This document shows, piece after piece, positions 48,026 to 57,254 of a DNA stretch of 64,000 bases (positions within the stretch are counted from its first letter, which is position 1; the number at the start of each line of letters is the position of its first letter). The position numbers were made by a program, and so were the translations under genes. This DNA is from Ginsengibacter hankyongi (GTDB lineage: Bacteria > Bacteroidota > Bacteroidia > Chitinophagales > Chitinophagaceae). The stretch is taken from NCBI RefSeq assembly GCF_008710285.1, contig NZ_VYQF01000002.1, forward strand, positions 310,001 through 374,000. Direction: 5' to 3'. The notes beneath the pieces are model-generated. The model did not search any database, had not been told where the DNA came from, and saw nothing but the letters and a program-made list of their open reading frames with translations.

Positions 48026-48515
48026 CTGTGCTAACGAACTAACTGCGATTAAATAAAAAGGGCGAAGGACAAACCTCCGCCCTACCCCAATAAAACCTTT
48101 AATCAGCCAAAGCCTTTATGATTATTAAATCACTATACATTGAGTTCTTAAGCCTTAAGAATTATCAGGGGTTTTTCCGTTAGCAACGGCCATATATTCT
48201 CCAAAAAATTGTAAGAATATAATTTTTGTGTATAGCAAACATGGTTGGTCTAATACTATGCCAAACGGATTATAAGGTAGTGTATCTTAACAATTGCCCG
48301 CGATAAATCAATGAATATGTTTAGCTTTCAGAGCCGTACTTTAACTTACCAGTTTTTCAGAATTCAATTTTTATTCAATATAGTTATAATCACTTTTGTG
48401 TATCATATTACACAAAAATGAATTTCTTAATAGAAATATCACTTCATAGCGAATTATTATGGGCCGGTAATTTCTTACCTTTGCCATCTTTTTAAATTCA
48501 AGAAAGGTTAGAAAA
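48026..48515 (+). other. Intergenic region hemL-ileS with one hairpin
   Basis: About 490 bp without a supported gene. A hairpin at 48059-48083 (AGGGCG/CGCCCT plus AGG/CCT) just after hemL may terminate the hem operon, although the following T run is poor. No T-box or other tRNA-sensing leader was recognised ahead of ileS. Confidence 0.4.
48476..48483 (+). promoter_or_regulatory. -7 box (TACCTTTG) of ileS
   Basis: An exact TAnnTTTG, 32 nt before the ileS ATG. The leader contains AAGAAAGG, a weak ribosome-binding-like sequence. Confidence 0.5.
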
Positions 48516-51500
48516 ATGAAGAGTAAATACCAGGAATATATTCAACTGAATTTAACACAAATAGCAGGAGATGTGCTGGACGCTTGGGAAAAAGATAACA
48601 CTTTTGAAAGAAGCATCACTAATCGTGAAGGCAAGCCTACTTTCGTTTTTTATGAAGGTCCGCCAAGCGCCAACGGCATGCCCGGCATTCATCATGTAAT
48701 TTCAAGAACCTTAAAGGATTTGGTGTGCCGTTATAAGACCATGAGGGGTTTCCAGGTAAAACGTAAAGGCGGTTGGGATACCCACGGATTGCCAGTGGAA
48801 CTGGGAGTTGAAAAATTATTAGGAATTACAAAAGAAGACATTGGTAAAAAAATAACCGTTGAAGAATATAACGCCACCTGCCGCCGCGAAGTCTTAAAAT
48901 TTAAAGATAAATGGGATGAGTTAACTCAAAAAATGGGTTATTGGGTTGACCTCGATCACCCCTATATCACTTTTGAAAATAATTATATTGAATCGCTTTG
49001 GTGGTGCTTAAAAGAATTGTATAAAAAAGGATTTTTATATGAAAGCGTTAGCATCCAGCCTTACTCGCCTGCTGCAGGCACTGGCTTAAGTTCTCATGAA
49101 CTCAACCAGCCGGGAACTTACAAGGATGTGAAAGATACGAGTGTGGTCGCGATGTTTAAGGCAACTAAAAACGACAGATTAAAAATTGAAAATGCTGATG
49201 AAAATATTTTCTTTTTAGCATGGACAACAACTCCATGGACCTTGCCTTCCAATCTTGGCCTAACGGTCGGAACAAATATTGATTATGTTTTAATAAAAAC
49301 TTTCAATCCATATACACATCTTCCGGTAAACGTAATATTAGCTAAAGCACTTATCAATAAATATTTTAAAACAGAAAATGAAAATGGAGATTTTAGCTCT
49401 TACGATGAAACTGCTAAGCTTATTCCCTGGAAAATATTAAAAGAGTTTAAAGGCAAAGAACTTGAAGGGTTAACTTACGAACAACTACTACCCGGGGAAG
49501 CAAATACTTTAGAAAAAATCCGGGAAATAACTCCCGGGGCACAACCATTTAAGGTAGTAACCGGAGATTTTGTTACCACCGAAGATGGAACTGGTATCGT
49601 TCATACTGCGCCTGCGTTTGGGGCCGATGACTTTAAAGCCGGCAAGAAAAATAATCTCGGTATTTTAACGCTGGTAGATAAGGAAGGAAAATTTGTTGAC
49701 GGAGTTGGCGAGTTCAGTGGCCGCTTTGTAAAAAATTATAAAGACGACCCAAATTACACTGATGTAAACGTAGATATTTCAGTTAAGTTAAAAAAAGAAA
49801 ACCGTGCTTTTAAAGTCGAAAAATATGAGCATAATTATCCTCATTGCTGGAGAACTGATAAGCCAATAATTTATTATCCACTCGACGCATGGTTCATAAA
49901 AACCACGGCAGCAAAGGAAAGGATGATTGAATTAAATAATACCATTAACTGGAAACCTGCGTCTACGGGTACCGGTAGATTCGGTAATTGGCTGGAGAAT
50001 ATGGTGGATTGGAATTTAAGCCGCAGTCGTTTCTGGGGAACGCCATTACCTGTATGGAGAACTCGAGATGATACTAATCATTATTCAAGGTTAAATCAAC
50101 CCAAAATTGATAGTATAAAAATACCGTCATACGAAATCTGTATAGGATCTAAACAAGAATTTATAGAGTGCACTAGAGAAATTGAAAATAAATCTCAAAT
50201 ATTTAATGGCTTCTTTGTAAACATTCAAAAGATTAATAATGATTCCAATTTACTCAAATCCATTTTAGATAAATGGCAGGAAAATTATGATTTTGAGAAG
50301 ACAGACCCTTATACATACGTTTACACAAAAGAACTATATAATTTAATAGAATCCAATCAAAAGATTACTCTTGAAAATTTAGTTGATGCTAATCTGAAAT
50401 CTCACCATTTAAAAGAATTCTTGGCAAGGATCACAGAAAATGATTTAGAAAATATCGATTTACATAAACCTACTATTGACAATATTATTTTTAGTAATCA
50501 TGATGGAGAAATTTTAGTTAGAGTACCAGATCTCATTGACGTATGGTTCGACAGTGGCGCCATGCCTTATGCTCAATGGCATTTCCCCTTTGAAAACCAG
50601 GAAGAATTTAAGAAAAATTTTCCCGCAGATTTTATTGCCGAAGGTGTTGACCAAACAAGAGGGTGGTTTTATACGTTACATGTTTTAGCAGCTTTGTTAT
50701 TTGACAGTGTAGCTTACAAAACTGTTGTAAGTAATGGTTTGGTACTTGATAAGAATGGCGTTAAAATGAGTAAGCGACTCGGCAACATTGTTGATCCGTT
50801 TGAAACTCTTGAAATATTCGGGCCCGATGCTACAAGGTGGTATCTTATTACAAATGCTTCCCCATGGGACAGTTTAAAATTCGACCTGGAAGGTATTAAA
50901 GAAGTTCAGCGTAAGTTTTTCGGAACGTTATATAACACTTACCAGTTTTTTGCTTTGTACGCCAATGTAGATGGTTTTACTTTTAAAGAAAAATACATCC
51001 CGGTAAAAGAACGCCCCGAAATTGACCAATGGATAATATCATCGTTAAATTCTCTTATTGAATCAGTAACCAAAAACTTAGATGACTATGAACCTACACA
51101 AGCAGGAAGGGCAATTGAATATTTTCTTGATGAACATTTAAGTAACTGGTATGTTCGGTTATCCCGCAGAAGGTTCTGGAAGGGCGAGTACGAAAATGAT
51201 AAAATTTGTGCTTATCAAACTCTTTATGAATGCCTGCAGGCTTTAAGTATGCTTATCGCTCCTATTGCCCCGTTTTTTGCTGATTGGCTTTTTACAAATC
51301 TTAATACGGTAACTAAAAAGTTATCTCAGGAATCGGTGCATCATACCGATTTCCCTACAACTGATAGCGGTCTTATCGACATGGAACTGGAAGAACGCAT
51401 GCAATTAGCGCAGGATATTTCATCCCTCATTTTATCGTTGCGGAAAAAAGTGAATTTACCGGGCGGCCAAATCGGAATTAAAGTAAGGCAACCTCTTCAA

Positions 51501-52163
51501 AAAGTAATCATTCCTGCTATTGATGACTCATTTGCCCAAAAAATAAAAATGGTGGAAGATATCATCAAATCTGAAACTAATATTAAGGAAGTTGATATTC
51601 TGCAGGCAAATAATAATTTTATTAAGAAAAAGGCTAAAGCCAATTATAAAACGCTTGGCAAAAAATTAGGAGCTAAAATGAAATGGGCTGCCGAAAAAAT
51701 TCAGCAGCTTGGTGATGATGATATTACAAGAGTGCTGCAGGGAGATTTCATCTTAAATACTGATTATGAACAGAAAAAAGAGTCTCCTATCATAATAACA
51801 GCAGAAGATATTGAAGTTTCGACTAATGAGATTCCTGGATTTGAAGTTGCCGTGAAGGGCAATCTGACAGTTGCATTAGATATTATATTAACCGAAAACC
51901 TTAAAAATGAAGGTTTTGCTCGCGAATTCATTAACCGTATCCAAACTTTGCGTAAAGAAAAAAACTTTGATTTAACTGACAAAATTGTTGTAAATCTTGT
52001 TAATGATGAGGTTGCAATGCTTCCAATTAATGAATTTAATACATATATTTGCGCCGAAATTTTGGCAGATAAATTAGAATTTGTTCCAAAATTAGTTGAT
52101 GGCATCACTATTGATGTTAACAATCACTCTTTAACAGTAACAGTAACAAAAAAAGCAAAGTAA
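48516..52163 (+). CDS. ileS: Isoleucine--tRNA ligase with GIHH signature (IleRS2-like)
   Basis: A 1215-residue class I synthetase with an editing domain. The usual HIGH motif is replaced by GIHH (residues 57-60) in PPSANGMPGIHHVISRTLKD. KMSKR is intact at 750-754 (GVKMSKRLGNIVDP). Editing-domain text (TTPWTLPSNLGL, HTAPAFGADDF) and the catalytic-site WGTPLPVW and DVWFDSGAMPYAQW are normal. The segment between WGTPLPVWRT and DLIDVWFDS is about 165 residues, longer than I expect. Swapped GxHH motifs have been reported in mupirocin-hyperresistant IleRS2 enzymes, so natural mupirocin resistance is predicted. The DksA-like gene follows after 2 bp. Confidence 0.97.
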   Translation: MKSKYQEYIQLNLTQIAGDVLDAWEKDNTFERSITNREGKPTFVFYEGPPSANGMPGIHHVISRTLKDLVCRYKTMRGFQVKRKGGWDTHGLPVELGVEKLLGITKEDIGKKITVEEYNATCRREVLKFKDKWDELTQKMGYWVDLDHPYITFENNYIESLWWCLKELYKKGFLYESVSIQPYSPAAGTGLSSHELNQPGTYKDVKDTSVVAMFKATKNDRLKIENADENIFFLAWTTTPWTLPSNLGLTVGTNIDYVLIKTFNPYTHLPVNVILAKALINKYFKTENENGDFSSYDETAKLIPWKILKEFKGKELEGLTYEQLLPGEANTLEKIREITPGAQPFKVVTGDFVTTEDGTGIVHTAPAFGADDFKAGKKNNLGILTLVDKEGKFVDGVGEFSGRFVKNYKDDPNYTDVNVDISVKLKKENRAFKVEKYEHNYPHCWRTDKPIIYYPLDAWFIKTTAAKERMIELNNTINWKPASTGTGRFGNWLENMVDWNLSRSRFWGTPLPVWRTRDDTNHYSRLNQPKIDSIKIPSYEICIGSKQEFIECTREIENKSQIFNGFFVNIQKINNDSNLLKSILDKWQENYDFEKTDPYTYVYTKELYNLIESNQKITLENLVDANLKSHHLKEFLARITENDLENIDLHKPTIDNIIFSNHDGEILVRVPDLIDVWFDSGAMPYAQWHFPFENQEEFKKNFPADFIAEGVDQTRGWFYTLHVLAALLFDSVAYKTVVSNGLVLDKNGVKMSKRLGNIVDPFETLEIFGPDATRWYLITNASPWDSLKFDLEGIKEVQRKFFGTLYNTYQFFALYANVDGFTFKEKYIPVKERPEIDQWIISSLNSLIESVTKNLDDYEPTQAGRAIEYFLDEHLSNWYVRLSRRRFWKGEYENDKICAYQTLYECLQALSMLIAPIAPFFADWLFTNLNTVTKKLSQESVHHTDFPTTDSGLIDMELEERMQLAQDISSLILSLRKKVNLPGGQIGIKVRQPLQKVIIPAIDDSFAQKIKMVEDIIKSETNIKEVDILQANNNFIKKKAKANYKTLGKKLGAKMKWAAEKIQQLGDDDITRVLQGDFILNTDYEQKKESPIIITAEDIEVSTNEIPGFEVAVKGNLTVALDIILTENLKNEGFAREFINRIQTLRKEKNFDLTDKIVVNLVNDEVAMLPINEFNTYICAEILADKLEFVPKLVDGITIDVNNHSLTVTVTKKAK

Positions 52164-52165
52164 GT

Positions 52166-53143
52166 ATGGCTACTCAGAAAAAAAAGGGCACACAGGTTGT
52201 AAAAAAGGCAACCGCAAATAAACCTGCCGTTAAAAAGTCAGTATCTGCTGTTAAGAAGGTCATTACTTCTAAAAAATCGCCTGAGAAAAAACATTTGGCA
52301 AAGAAAACTGTTACAGCTAAAAAGCAGTCACCTAAACCAAAGACTGCCACTAAAAAAGTTGTTAAACCTATTAATAAATCTTCACTGGCTAAAAAACCTG
52401 CTAAGTCAGCTGTAAAAAAAGCAGTACCTAAAAAATTGCCTAACAAGAAAATCGTTGCTAAGAAAGCAGCAGCGCTGCCCAAAAAAGCGAAAGTTGCTGT
52501 GCCTTTAAAGACCCAAGTAAAAGCCAATAAAACAAAAACCGGCCTACAAAAGCCTGTTGAAAAAGCCGTTGCGAAAGCTCCTGTTGTTAATATAAATGAT
52601 CATAAAAAAGAGCTTAAAAAAGCTTTAAAGAATGCTGTGAAAAATAATGAATCTAAAAAACCGGAAAAGCCTTTTGTAATGCCTAAAACAAACACCGAAA
52701 AATCACGCAAGTATGAGCCACAATTTGTAAAATCAGTTCTTGACCACGCGCCCGAAGAAAATAATGGACCATCGATGCGTTATAGCGATGCTGAATTGAA
52801 TGAATTTAGAGAACTTATTTCGCGAAAGCTGGAAACAGCTAAGAAAGAATTGGGTTATTTACAAGGGCTTATAACCCGTAAAGATGAAATGGGTGGTGAT
52901 GATACGGACAACCGTTACATGACAATGGAAGATGGAAGCCTGAGTATGGAAAGGGAACAATTGAGCCAGATGGCAAGCCGCCAGATTACATTTATTGATC
53001 ATCTTGAAAAAGCCATGATGCGAATTGAAAATAAAACCTATGGCATTTGCCGGGTAACCGGAAAATTAATTGACAAAGCACGTTTAAGAGCAGTTCCTCA
53101 TGCTACTTTATCTATTGAGGCAAAAATGGGGATAGCAAAATAA
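52166..53143 (+). CDS. Histone H1-like tail fused to a TraR/DksA-type domain
   Basis: A 325-residue protein. Residues 1-165 are almost only Lys, Ala, Pro, Val and Thr in KKxxAKK/AVKK repeats, like the bacterial histone H1 C-terminal tail, and should bind nucleic acid. Residues about 205-325 resemble DksA/TraR: a coiled-coil (NEFRELISRKLETAKKELGY to QITFIDHLEKAMMRIE) and then YGICRVTGKLIDKARLRAVP. The usual four-cysteine zinc finger (CxxC...CxxC) is reduced to C295 only. It is probably a DNA- or RNA-polymerase-associated regulator. It is cotranscribed with ileS and followed by a terminator. Confidence 0.85.
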   Translation: MATQKKKGTQVVKKATANKPAVKKSVSAVKKVITSKKSPEKKHLAKKTVTAKKQSPKPKTATKKVVKPINKSSLAKKPAKSAVKKAVPKKLPNKKIVAKKAAALPKKAKVAVPLKTQVKANKTKTGLQKPVEKAVAKAPVVNINDHKKELKKALKNAVKNNESKKPEKPFVMPKTNTEKSRKYEPQFVKSVLDHAPEENNGPSMRYSDAELNEFRELISRKLETAKKELGYLQGLITRKDEMGGDDTDNRYMTMEDGSLSMEREQLSQMASRQITFIDHLEKAMMRIENKTYGICRVTGKLIDKARLRAVPHATLSIEAKMGIAK

Positions 53144-53160
53144 TCAATCAAATTTTTTTT

Positions 53161-53200
53161 AAAAGGAGCGATGAAAGTCGTTCCTTTTTTTTGTTTTTTT
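53161..53200 (+). terminator. Terminator of the ileS operon
   Basis: AAAAGGAGCGA/TCGTTCCTTTT, an 11-bp stem with one G.U pair and a 6-nt loop, then a long T run. Confidence 0.88.
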
Positions 53201-53211
53201 TAATTTTAGGT

Positions 53212-53559
53212 ATGCTCAAAAAATTAAGAACCATAATTTACCACGTAGATAATCTTGATAAAGCGAAGGAATGGTATAAAAAAATCACAGGTATTTCGCC
53301 CTATTTTGATGAAAGTTTTTATGTAGGCTTTGATATCGCCGGGTACGAGCTGGGTCTTGATCCCAATTTAAATGACATACAGAAAGGAGAACATTCAGTA
53401 GCTTATTGGCAGGTTGACGACATAAAAGTCTCCTTGGAAAATTTAAATATTAACGGGGCAAAAACTATAAACGAAATCCAAGAAGTTGGCGGTGGAATCT
53501 CTGTCGCAGTTGTAGAAGATCCATTCGGGAATCACATCGGTCTAATTCAAGAAAAATAA
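53212..53559 (+). CDS. VOC-family (glyoxalase/bleomycin-resistance fold) protein
   Basis: A 115-residue single-domain protein starting MLKKLRTIIYHVDNLDKAKE. It has the two beta-alpha-beta-beta-beta halves of the vicinal-oxygen-chelate fold: TIIYHVDNLDKAKEWYKKIT and HSVAYWQVDDIKVSLENL, ending VVEDPFGNHIGLIQ with the typical DPxGNxxxL finish. Substrate and metal are unknown. The ATG at 53212 was chosen because the upstream extension would lie in the terminator T run. Confidence 0.82.
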   Translation: MLKKLRTIIYHVDNLDKAKEWYKKITGISPYFDESFYVGFDIAGYELGLDPNLNDIQKGEHSVAYWQVDDIKVSLENLNINGAKTINEIQEVGGGISVAVVEDPFGNHIGLIQEK

Positions 53560-53687
53560 TCGGTAATTAATAGTTCAAGGCTTTCTTTATTCAATGCAAT
53601 GGCTCAGTTAAATGCCTCCATCGTTGCATGAATTTACAAATTCTGCATTTACCATAAGTTTCAATAACAAGCTCTTCTTTCTAAAAT

Positions 53688-55514
53688 TTACTTCACTTCC
53701 TGCATGTTCACCAGTCTTTTGTAAAAGCCATCGGCAGCCATCAAACTCATGTGGGTACCTCTTTCAACAATTTTACCTTTGTTTAAAACTATAATTTCAT
53801 CAGCATGCCGAACGGTACTTAACCTGTGGGCTATTACAATACTTGTGCGGTTGCTCATCAGGTTATTAATTGCATCCTGCACCAGTCTTTCGCTTTCAGT
53901 ATCCAACGATGAAGTTGCTTCATCTAATATTAAAATTGGGGGATTTCTTAATACCGCTCTTGCAATAGTTGTTCGTTGCTTCTCTCCACCACTCAGTTTA
54001 TTTCCCCTTTCGCCAATATTGGTATCATAACCATTTTCTTTTTGCAAAATAAATTTATTGGCATTGGCAATTTTTGCGGCATGTTCAATTTGCCCAGGAG
54101 TTGCGTCGCTCATTCCCAATGCAATGTTATTGGCAATAGTGTCATTAAATAATATGGCTTCCTGCGTAACAATTCCCATGTGGTTACGAATAGATTCCAA
54201 TGAATAATTTTTGATATCTATTCCATCAATTAATAACTCCCCTTTGCTTACATCATGAAACCGGGGAACCAGGTCGACTAATGTACTTTTACCGGCACCG
54301 GATGAACCAACAATCGCCACACTTTTACCTTTTTCAATTGTAAGATTTATATCTTCTAAAACCATCTTATCATCATAATAAAATGATACATGTTTAAATT
54401 CTATGCTGCTTTTAAACTCTTCCATTTGTATGGGATTAGCAACTTCTTTTATGGAAACGTCTTCATCAATAATATGCTCGATACGTTCAATACTTGCTGA
54501 GCCTTTTCTAATATTATAAGAGGCAGAAGAAAGATTTTTCAGTGGCTGTATAAGCTGCGAAAAAATAATAATATACGTAATGAAATCGCCAGGATTCAGA
54601 AATGAATTTCCCAACACCAGCCGTCCGCCAAACCAAAGCACGCAAACAATCGCAAACACGCCAAGCACTTCACTCACTGGCGACGCAGAATCACGTTTAA
54701 CATTAGCCTTGTTCTTAATTATAAATAATTCTTCATTTTGAGTTATTAGCTTGTTGTATTGTCTTTTTTCCGCATTAAATGCTTTTATAATACGGATGCC
54801 GCCCAACGTTTCATCGATAGTAGAAAGTATGGCGCCCAATTTTTCCTGTACGCCGGTGCTCTGTTTTTTTAAAGAACGGCCAATTCTTCCAATTATAAAT
54901 CCGGAAACAGGAAGAAAAAGAAGTAGAAAAAGTGTAAGCTGCGGGCTTAAAATAATCATATAAAGAAAAAAGAAAAGAATGGTAACCGGCTCCCTGAAAA
55001 GTGTTTCCAGTAAATTCATAACGGAGGTTTCCACATCTACAAGGTCATTGGTCATCCGACTCATTATATCTCCTTTTTTTTGATCGTTGAAATAACCAAT
55101 TGGAAGCACGAGAATTTTTTTAAACATCCGGCTGCGCATATCGTTTATAACTGCATTTCTTATTGGAGTGATGAAATATATGGAGAGGAACAAAAAAATA
55201 TTTTTAAGCATGATTGCAAACAAAACCAGGAGACAGATGATCGCAAGTGCTTTTACATCACCACCAGGGGTTTTTATCATGTCCGATAACCAAACTTTTA
55301 AAAAATTAACGGGGTTTAATTTCGCCAAAAAACCTGGACCACTGCTAACGGCTGAAAGTGTATCATTCTTTTTAAAAATAAGCAAAAGAAAAGGGCTCAA
55401 TAGCCCCAATGAGATTACAGAAAATAAATTGGAAAGAACGTTGAAACTAAAGTATTCAAAAATTAATTTAGGGTATTTTGATACATACCGGAAAATAACA
55501 CGTAAACTCTTCAT
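53688..55514 (-). CDS. ABC exporter, fused permease and ATPase (MsbA-like)
   Basis: A 608-residue half-transporter. Six membrane helices cover about residues 20-320. The ATPase domain has Walker A GSSGAGKSTLVDLVPRFHDV, signature LSGGEKQRTTIARAVL, Walker B ILILDEATSSLDTESE and the H-loop IVIAHRLSTV. It belongs to the lipid/drug exporter subfamily, and MsbA-type flipping of lipid A core across the inner membrane is plausible. Substrate specificity cannot be read from the sequence. It is monocistronic and diverges from rbfA. Confidence 0.9.
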   Translation of the reverse strand: MKSLRVIFRYVSKYPKLIFEYFSFNVLSNLFSVISLGLLSPFLLLIFKKNDTLSAVSSGPGFLAKLNPVNFLKVWLSDMIKTPGGDVKALAIICLLVLFAIMLKNIFLFLSIYFITPIRNAVINDMRSRMFKKILVLPIGYFNDQKKGDIMSRMTNDLVDVETSVMNLLETLFREPVTILFFFLYMIILSPQLTLFLLLFLPVSGFIIGRIGRSLKKQSTGVQEKLGAILSTIDETLGGIRIIKAFNAEKRQYNKLITQNEELFIIKNKANVKRDSASPVSEVLGVFAIVCVLWFGGRLVLGNSFLNPGDFITYIIIFSQLIQPLKNLSSASYNIRKGSASIERIEHIIDEDVSIKEVANPIQMEEFKSSIEFKHVSFYYDDKMVLEDINLTIEKGKSVAIVGSSGAGKSTLVDLVPRFHDVSKGELLIDGIDIKNYSLESIRNHMGIVTQEAILFNDTIANNIALGMSDATPGQIEHAAKIANANKFILQKENGYDTNIGERGNKLSGGEKQRTTIARAVLRNPPILILDEATSSLDTESERLVQDAINNLMSNRTSIVIAHRLSTVRHADEIIVLNKGKIVERGTHMSLMAADGFYKRLVNMQEVK

Positions 55515-55590
55515 GAAGTATATTGAAATGACTTATTAATAGTAATAGAAGCAAAGTAACTAATTTTACAAAGATTAATAACAATATACA

Positions 55591-55962
55591 ATGACAGAAG
55601 GCAAAAGACAAAAGCAGGTTGCAGGAGTTATTCTAAAAGAGTTAAATGAGATTTTTTTGAGAATGGGACTGAACATGCTTGAAGGAGGAATGGTATCTAT
55701 AGCGTCGGTAAAAATTACGCCGGATCTTTTTGAAGCAAGAATCTACCTAAGCTTTTTCCAGGTAAAAGATAATGAAGCAGCGTTGGAAAAAATAAAAGAA
55801 AGGAGTAGTGAAATAAGAGGTGATTTAGGCAAAAGGGTGCGACATCAATTGCGAAGCATTCCACAGCTTACTTTTTATATTGATGATACATTGGATTATG
55901 TTTTTAAAATTGAAAAATTGCTTGATGAAATAAAGAACGAAGATGAAGGCAATAAACAATAA
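55591..55962 (+). CDS. rbfA: Ribosome-binding factor A
   Basis: A 123-residue KH-like fold protein that assists maturation of the 30S subunit. The opening EGKRQKQVAGVILKELNEIF, then VKITPDLFEARIYLSFF, RGDLGKRVRHQLRSIPQLTF and DDTLDYVFKIEKLLDEI match RbfA. The length is typical. It is followed after 48 bp by the LolC/E-like permease, a pairing common in Bacteroidota. Confidence 0.95.
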   Translation: MTEGKRQKQVAGVILKELNEIFLRMGLNMLEGGMVSIASVKITPDLFEARIYLSFFQVKDNEAALEKIKERSSEIRGDLGKRVRHQLRSIPQLTFYIDDTLDYVFKIEKLLDEIKNEDEGNKQ

Positions 55963-56010
55963 GCAGCACCAACGCGCAATCATCCCAATTAACTAATTAA
56001 CCCATTAACC

Positions 56011-57231
56011 TTGTATTTAAAATTTGCATGGCGGTACTTTAAAGCAAAAAAAAGCACCAATGCTATTAATATTATCTCTTGGGTAACTGTCGGTGTTATT
56101 GCATTTTCAACGATGTGCCAGGTGCTGGTGTTGAGTGTTTTCAATGGTTTCGAAGGATTGGTTCAATCATTATATTCCAATTTTTATTCTGATTTAAAAG
56201 TGCTTCCCGCCAGGGGTAAGACTATAACGTTGACTCCGGAGCAAATAAATTCTATCAGGAAAATGAATGGAGTAAAGGGCACTTCTCTTATTGCTGAAGA
56301 AAAAGCATTACTGCAAAATGGCGAGCAGCAAACTGTAGTATTACTGAAAGGGGTAGACCCAAATTATTCACAAGTTTCCGGCGTACCTAAAAATATGTTT
56401 CGTGGTGTTTTTGACCCTGGTACCATCGACAAGCCAAAGCTTGTTCTTGGTTCAGGTATTGAAAATGCAATTGGAGTAGAATCAGATAAAAATCTTTTAC
56501 CCGTTACCGTTTTCCTTCCCAAAAAAACTGCAGAATCAAATTCAAATCCACTGGCGGCATTAAGCGAAGGCAATGCTACCACATCAGGGAGCTTCGCTAT
56601 TCAACAGGATTTTGATAACAAATATGTAATAACAAACATTGGTTTTGTAAAGCAGCAAATGAATTATGCGCCGGATGAATATAGTGCGTTTGAGATCTCT
56701 TTAATAGATCCTGCGCAGACAACTACGTTTACAGAAAGCTTACAAAAAATTCTTGGCGCTAAATATAAAGTGCTTACAAAATATGAGCAAAATGCCAGTT
56801 TATATCGTTCTATGCGTTTGGAAAAATGGGTTATTTATGCAGTGCTCACACTCATTTTAATTATAGCTGCCTTCAATATGATTGGTGCATTGACGATGCT
56901 GGTTCTTGAAAAAAGAAAAGACATAAGTGTGCTTCAATCTCTTGGCGCAGATAAATATTTAATTAAAAAAATATTTTTAACTGAAGGCCTTTTGCTGGCA
57001 GTTACCGGCGCTGCTACGGGTATTGTACTGGCATTGATTATTTGTTATCTGCAGGTAAAATTTAAAATAATAAAACTGGTGGGCACTTCTTTTTTGATAG
57101 ATTATTTTCCTGTAAAGCTTGTAATAACCGATTTTATTCTGGTAACGCTTACAGCGCTGATTATTGCCTTTGGAACTTCGTGGTTTCCTGCAAAAAAAGC
57201 TTCAGAGCAGCTATTTAATTTGAAAGCGTAA
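56011..57231 (+). CDS. FtsX/LolC-E-type ABC transporter permease
   Basis: A 406-residue inner-membrane protein with one N-terminal helix (IISWVTVGVIAFSTMCQVLV), a large periplasmic domain of about 230 residues and three C-terminal helices beginning VIYAVLTLILIIAAFNMIGA. This is the MacB/FtsX permease topology used by LolCDE to release lipoproteins. EKRKDISVLQSLGADKYLIK is the conserved cytoplasmic coupling segment. The start is TTG; no ATG gives a full first helix. The ATPase partner is not adjacent. It lies downstream of rbfA. Confidence 0.88.
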   Translation: MYLKFAWRYFKAKKSTNAINIISWVTVGVIAFSTMCQVLVLSVFNGFEGLVQSLYSNFYSDLKVLPARGKTITLTPEQINSIRKMNGVKGTSLIAEEKALLQNGEQQTVVLLKGVDPNYSQVSGVPKNMFRGVFDPGTIDKPKLVLGSGIENAIGVESDKNLLPVTVFLPKKTAESNSNPLAALSEGNATTSGSFAIQQDFDNKYVITNIGFVKQQMNYAPDEYSAFEISLIDPAQTTTFTESLQKILGAKYKVLTKYEQNASLYRSMRLEKWVIYAVLTLILIIAAFNMIGALTMLVLEKRKDISVLQSLGADKYLIKKIFLTEGLLLAVTGAATGIVLALIICYLQVKFKIIKLVGTSFLIDYFPVKLVITDFILVTLTALIIAFGTSWFPAKKASEQLFNLKA

Positions 57232-57254
57232 AGCAATGTAAGACGTGCATTGCT

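Noticed and set aside
48026-48515. T-box leader for ileS
   Set aside because: No T-box sequence or specifier stem found; the -7 box leaves a leader of only about 30 nt.
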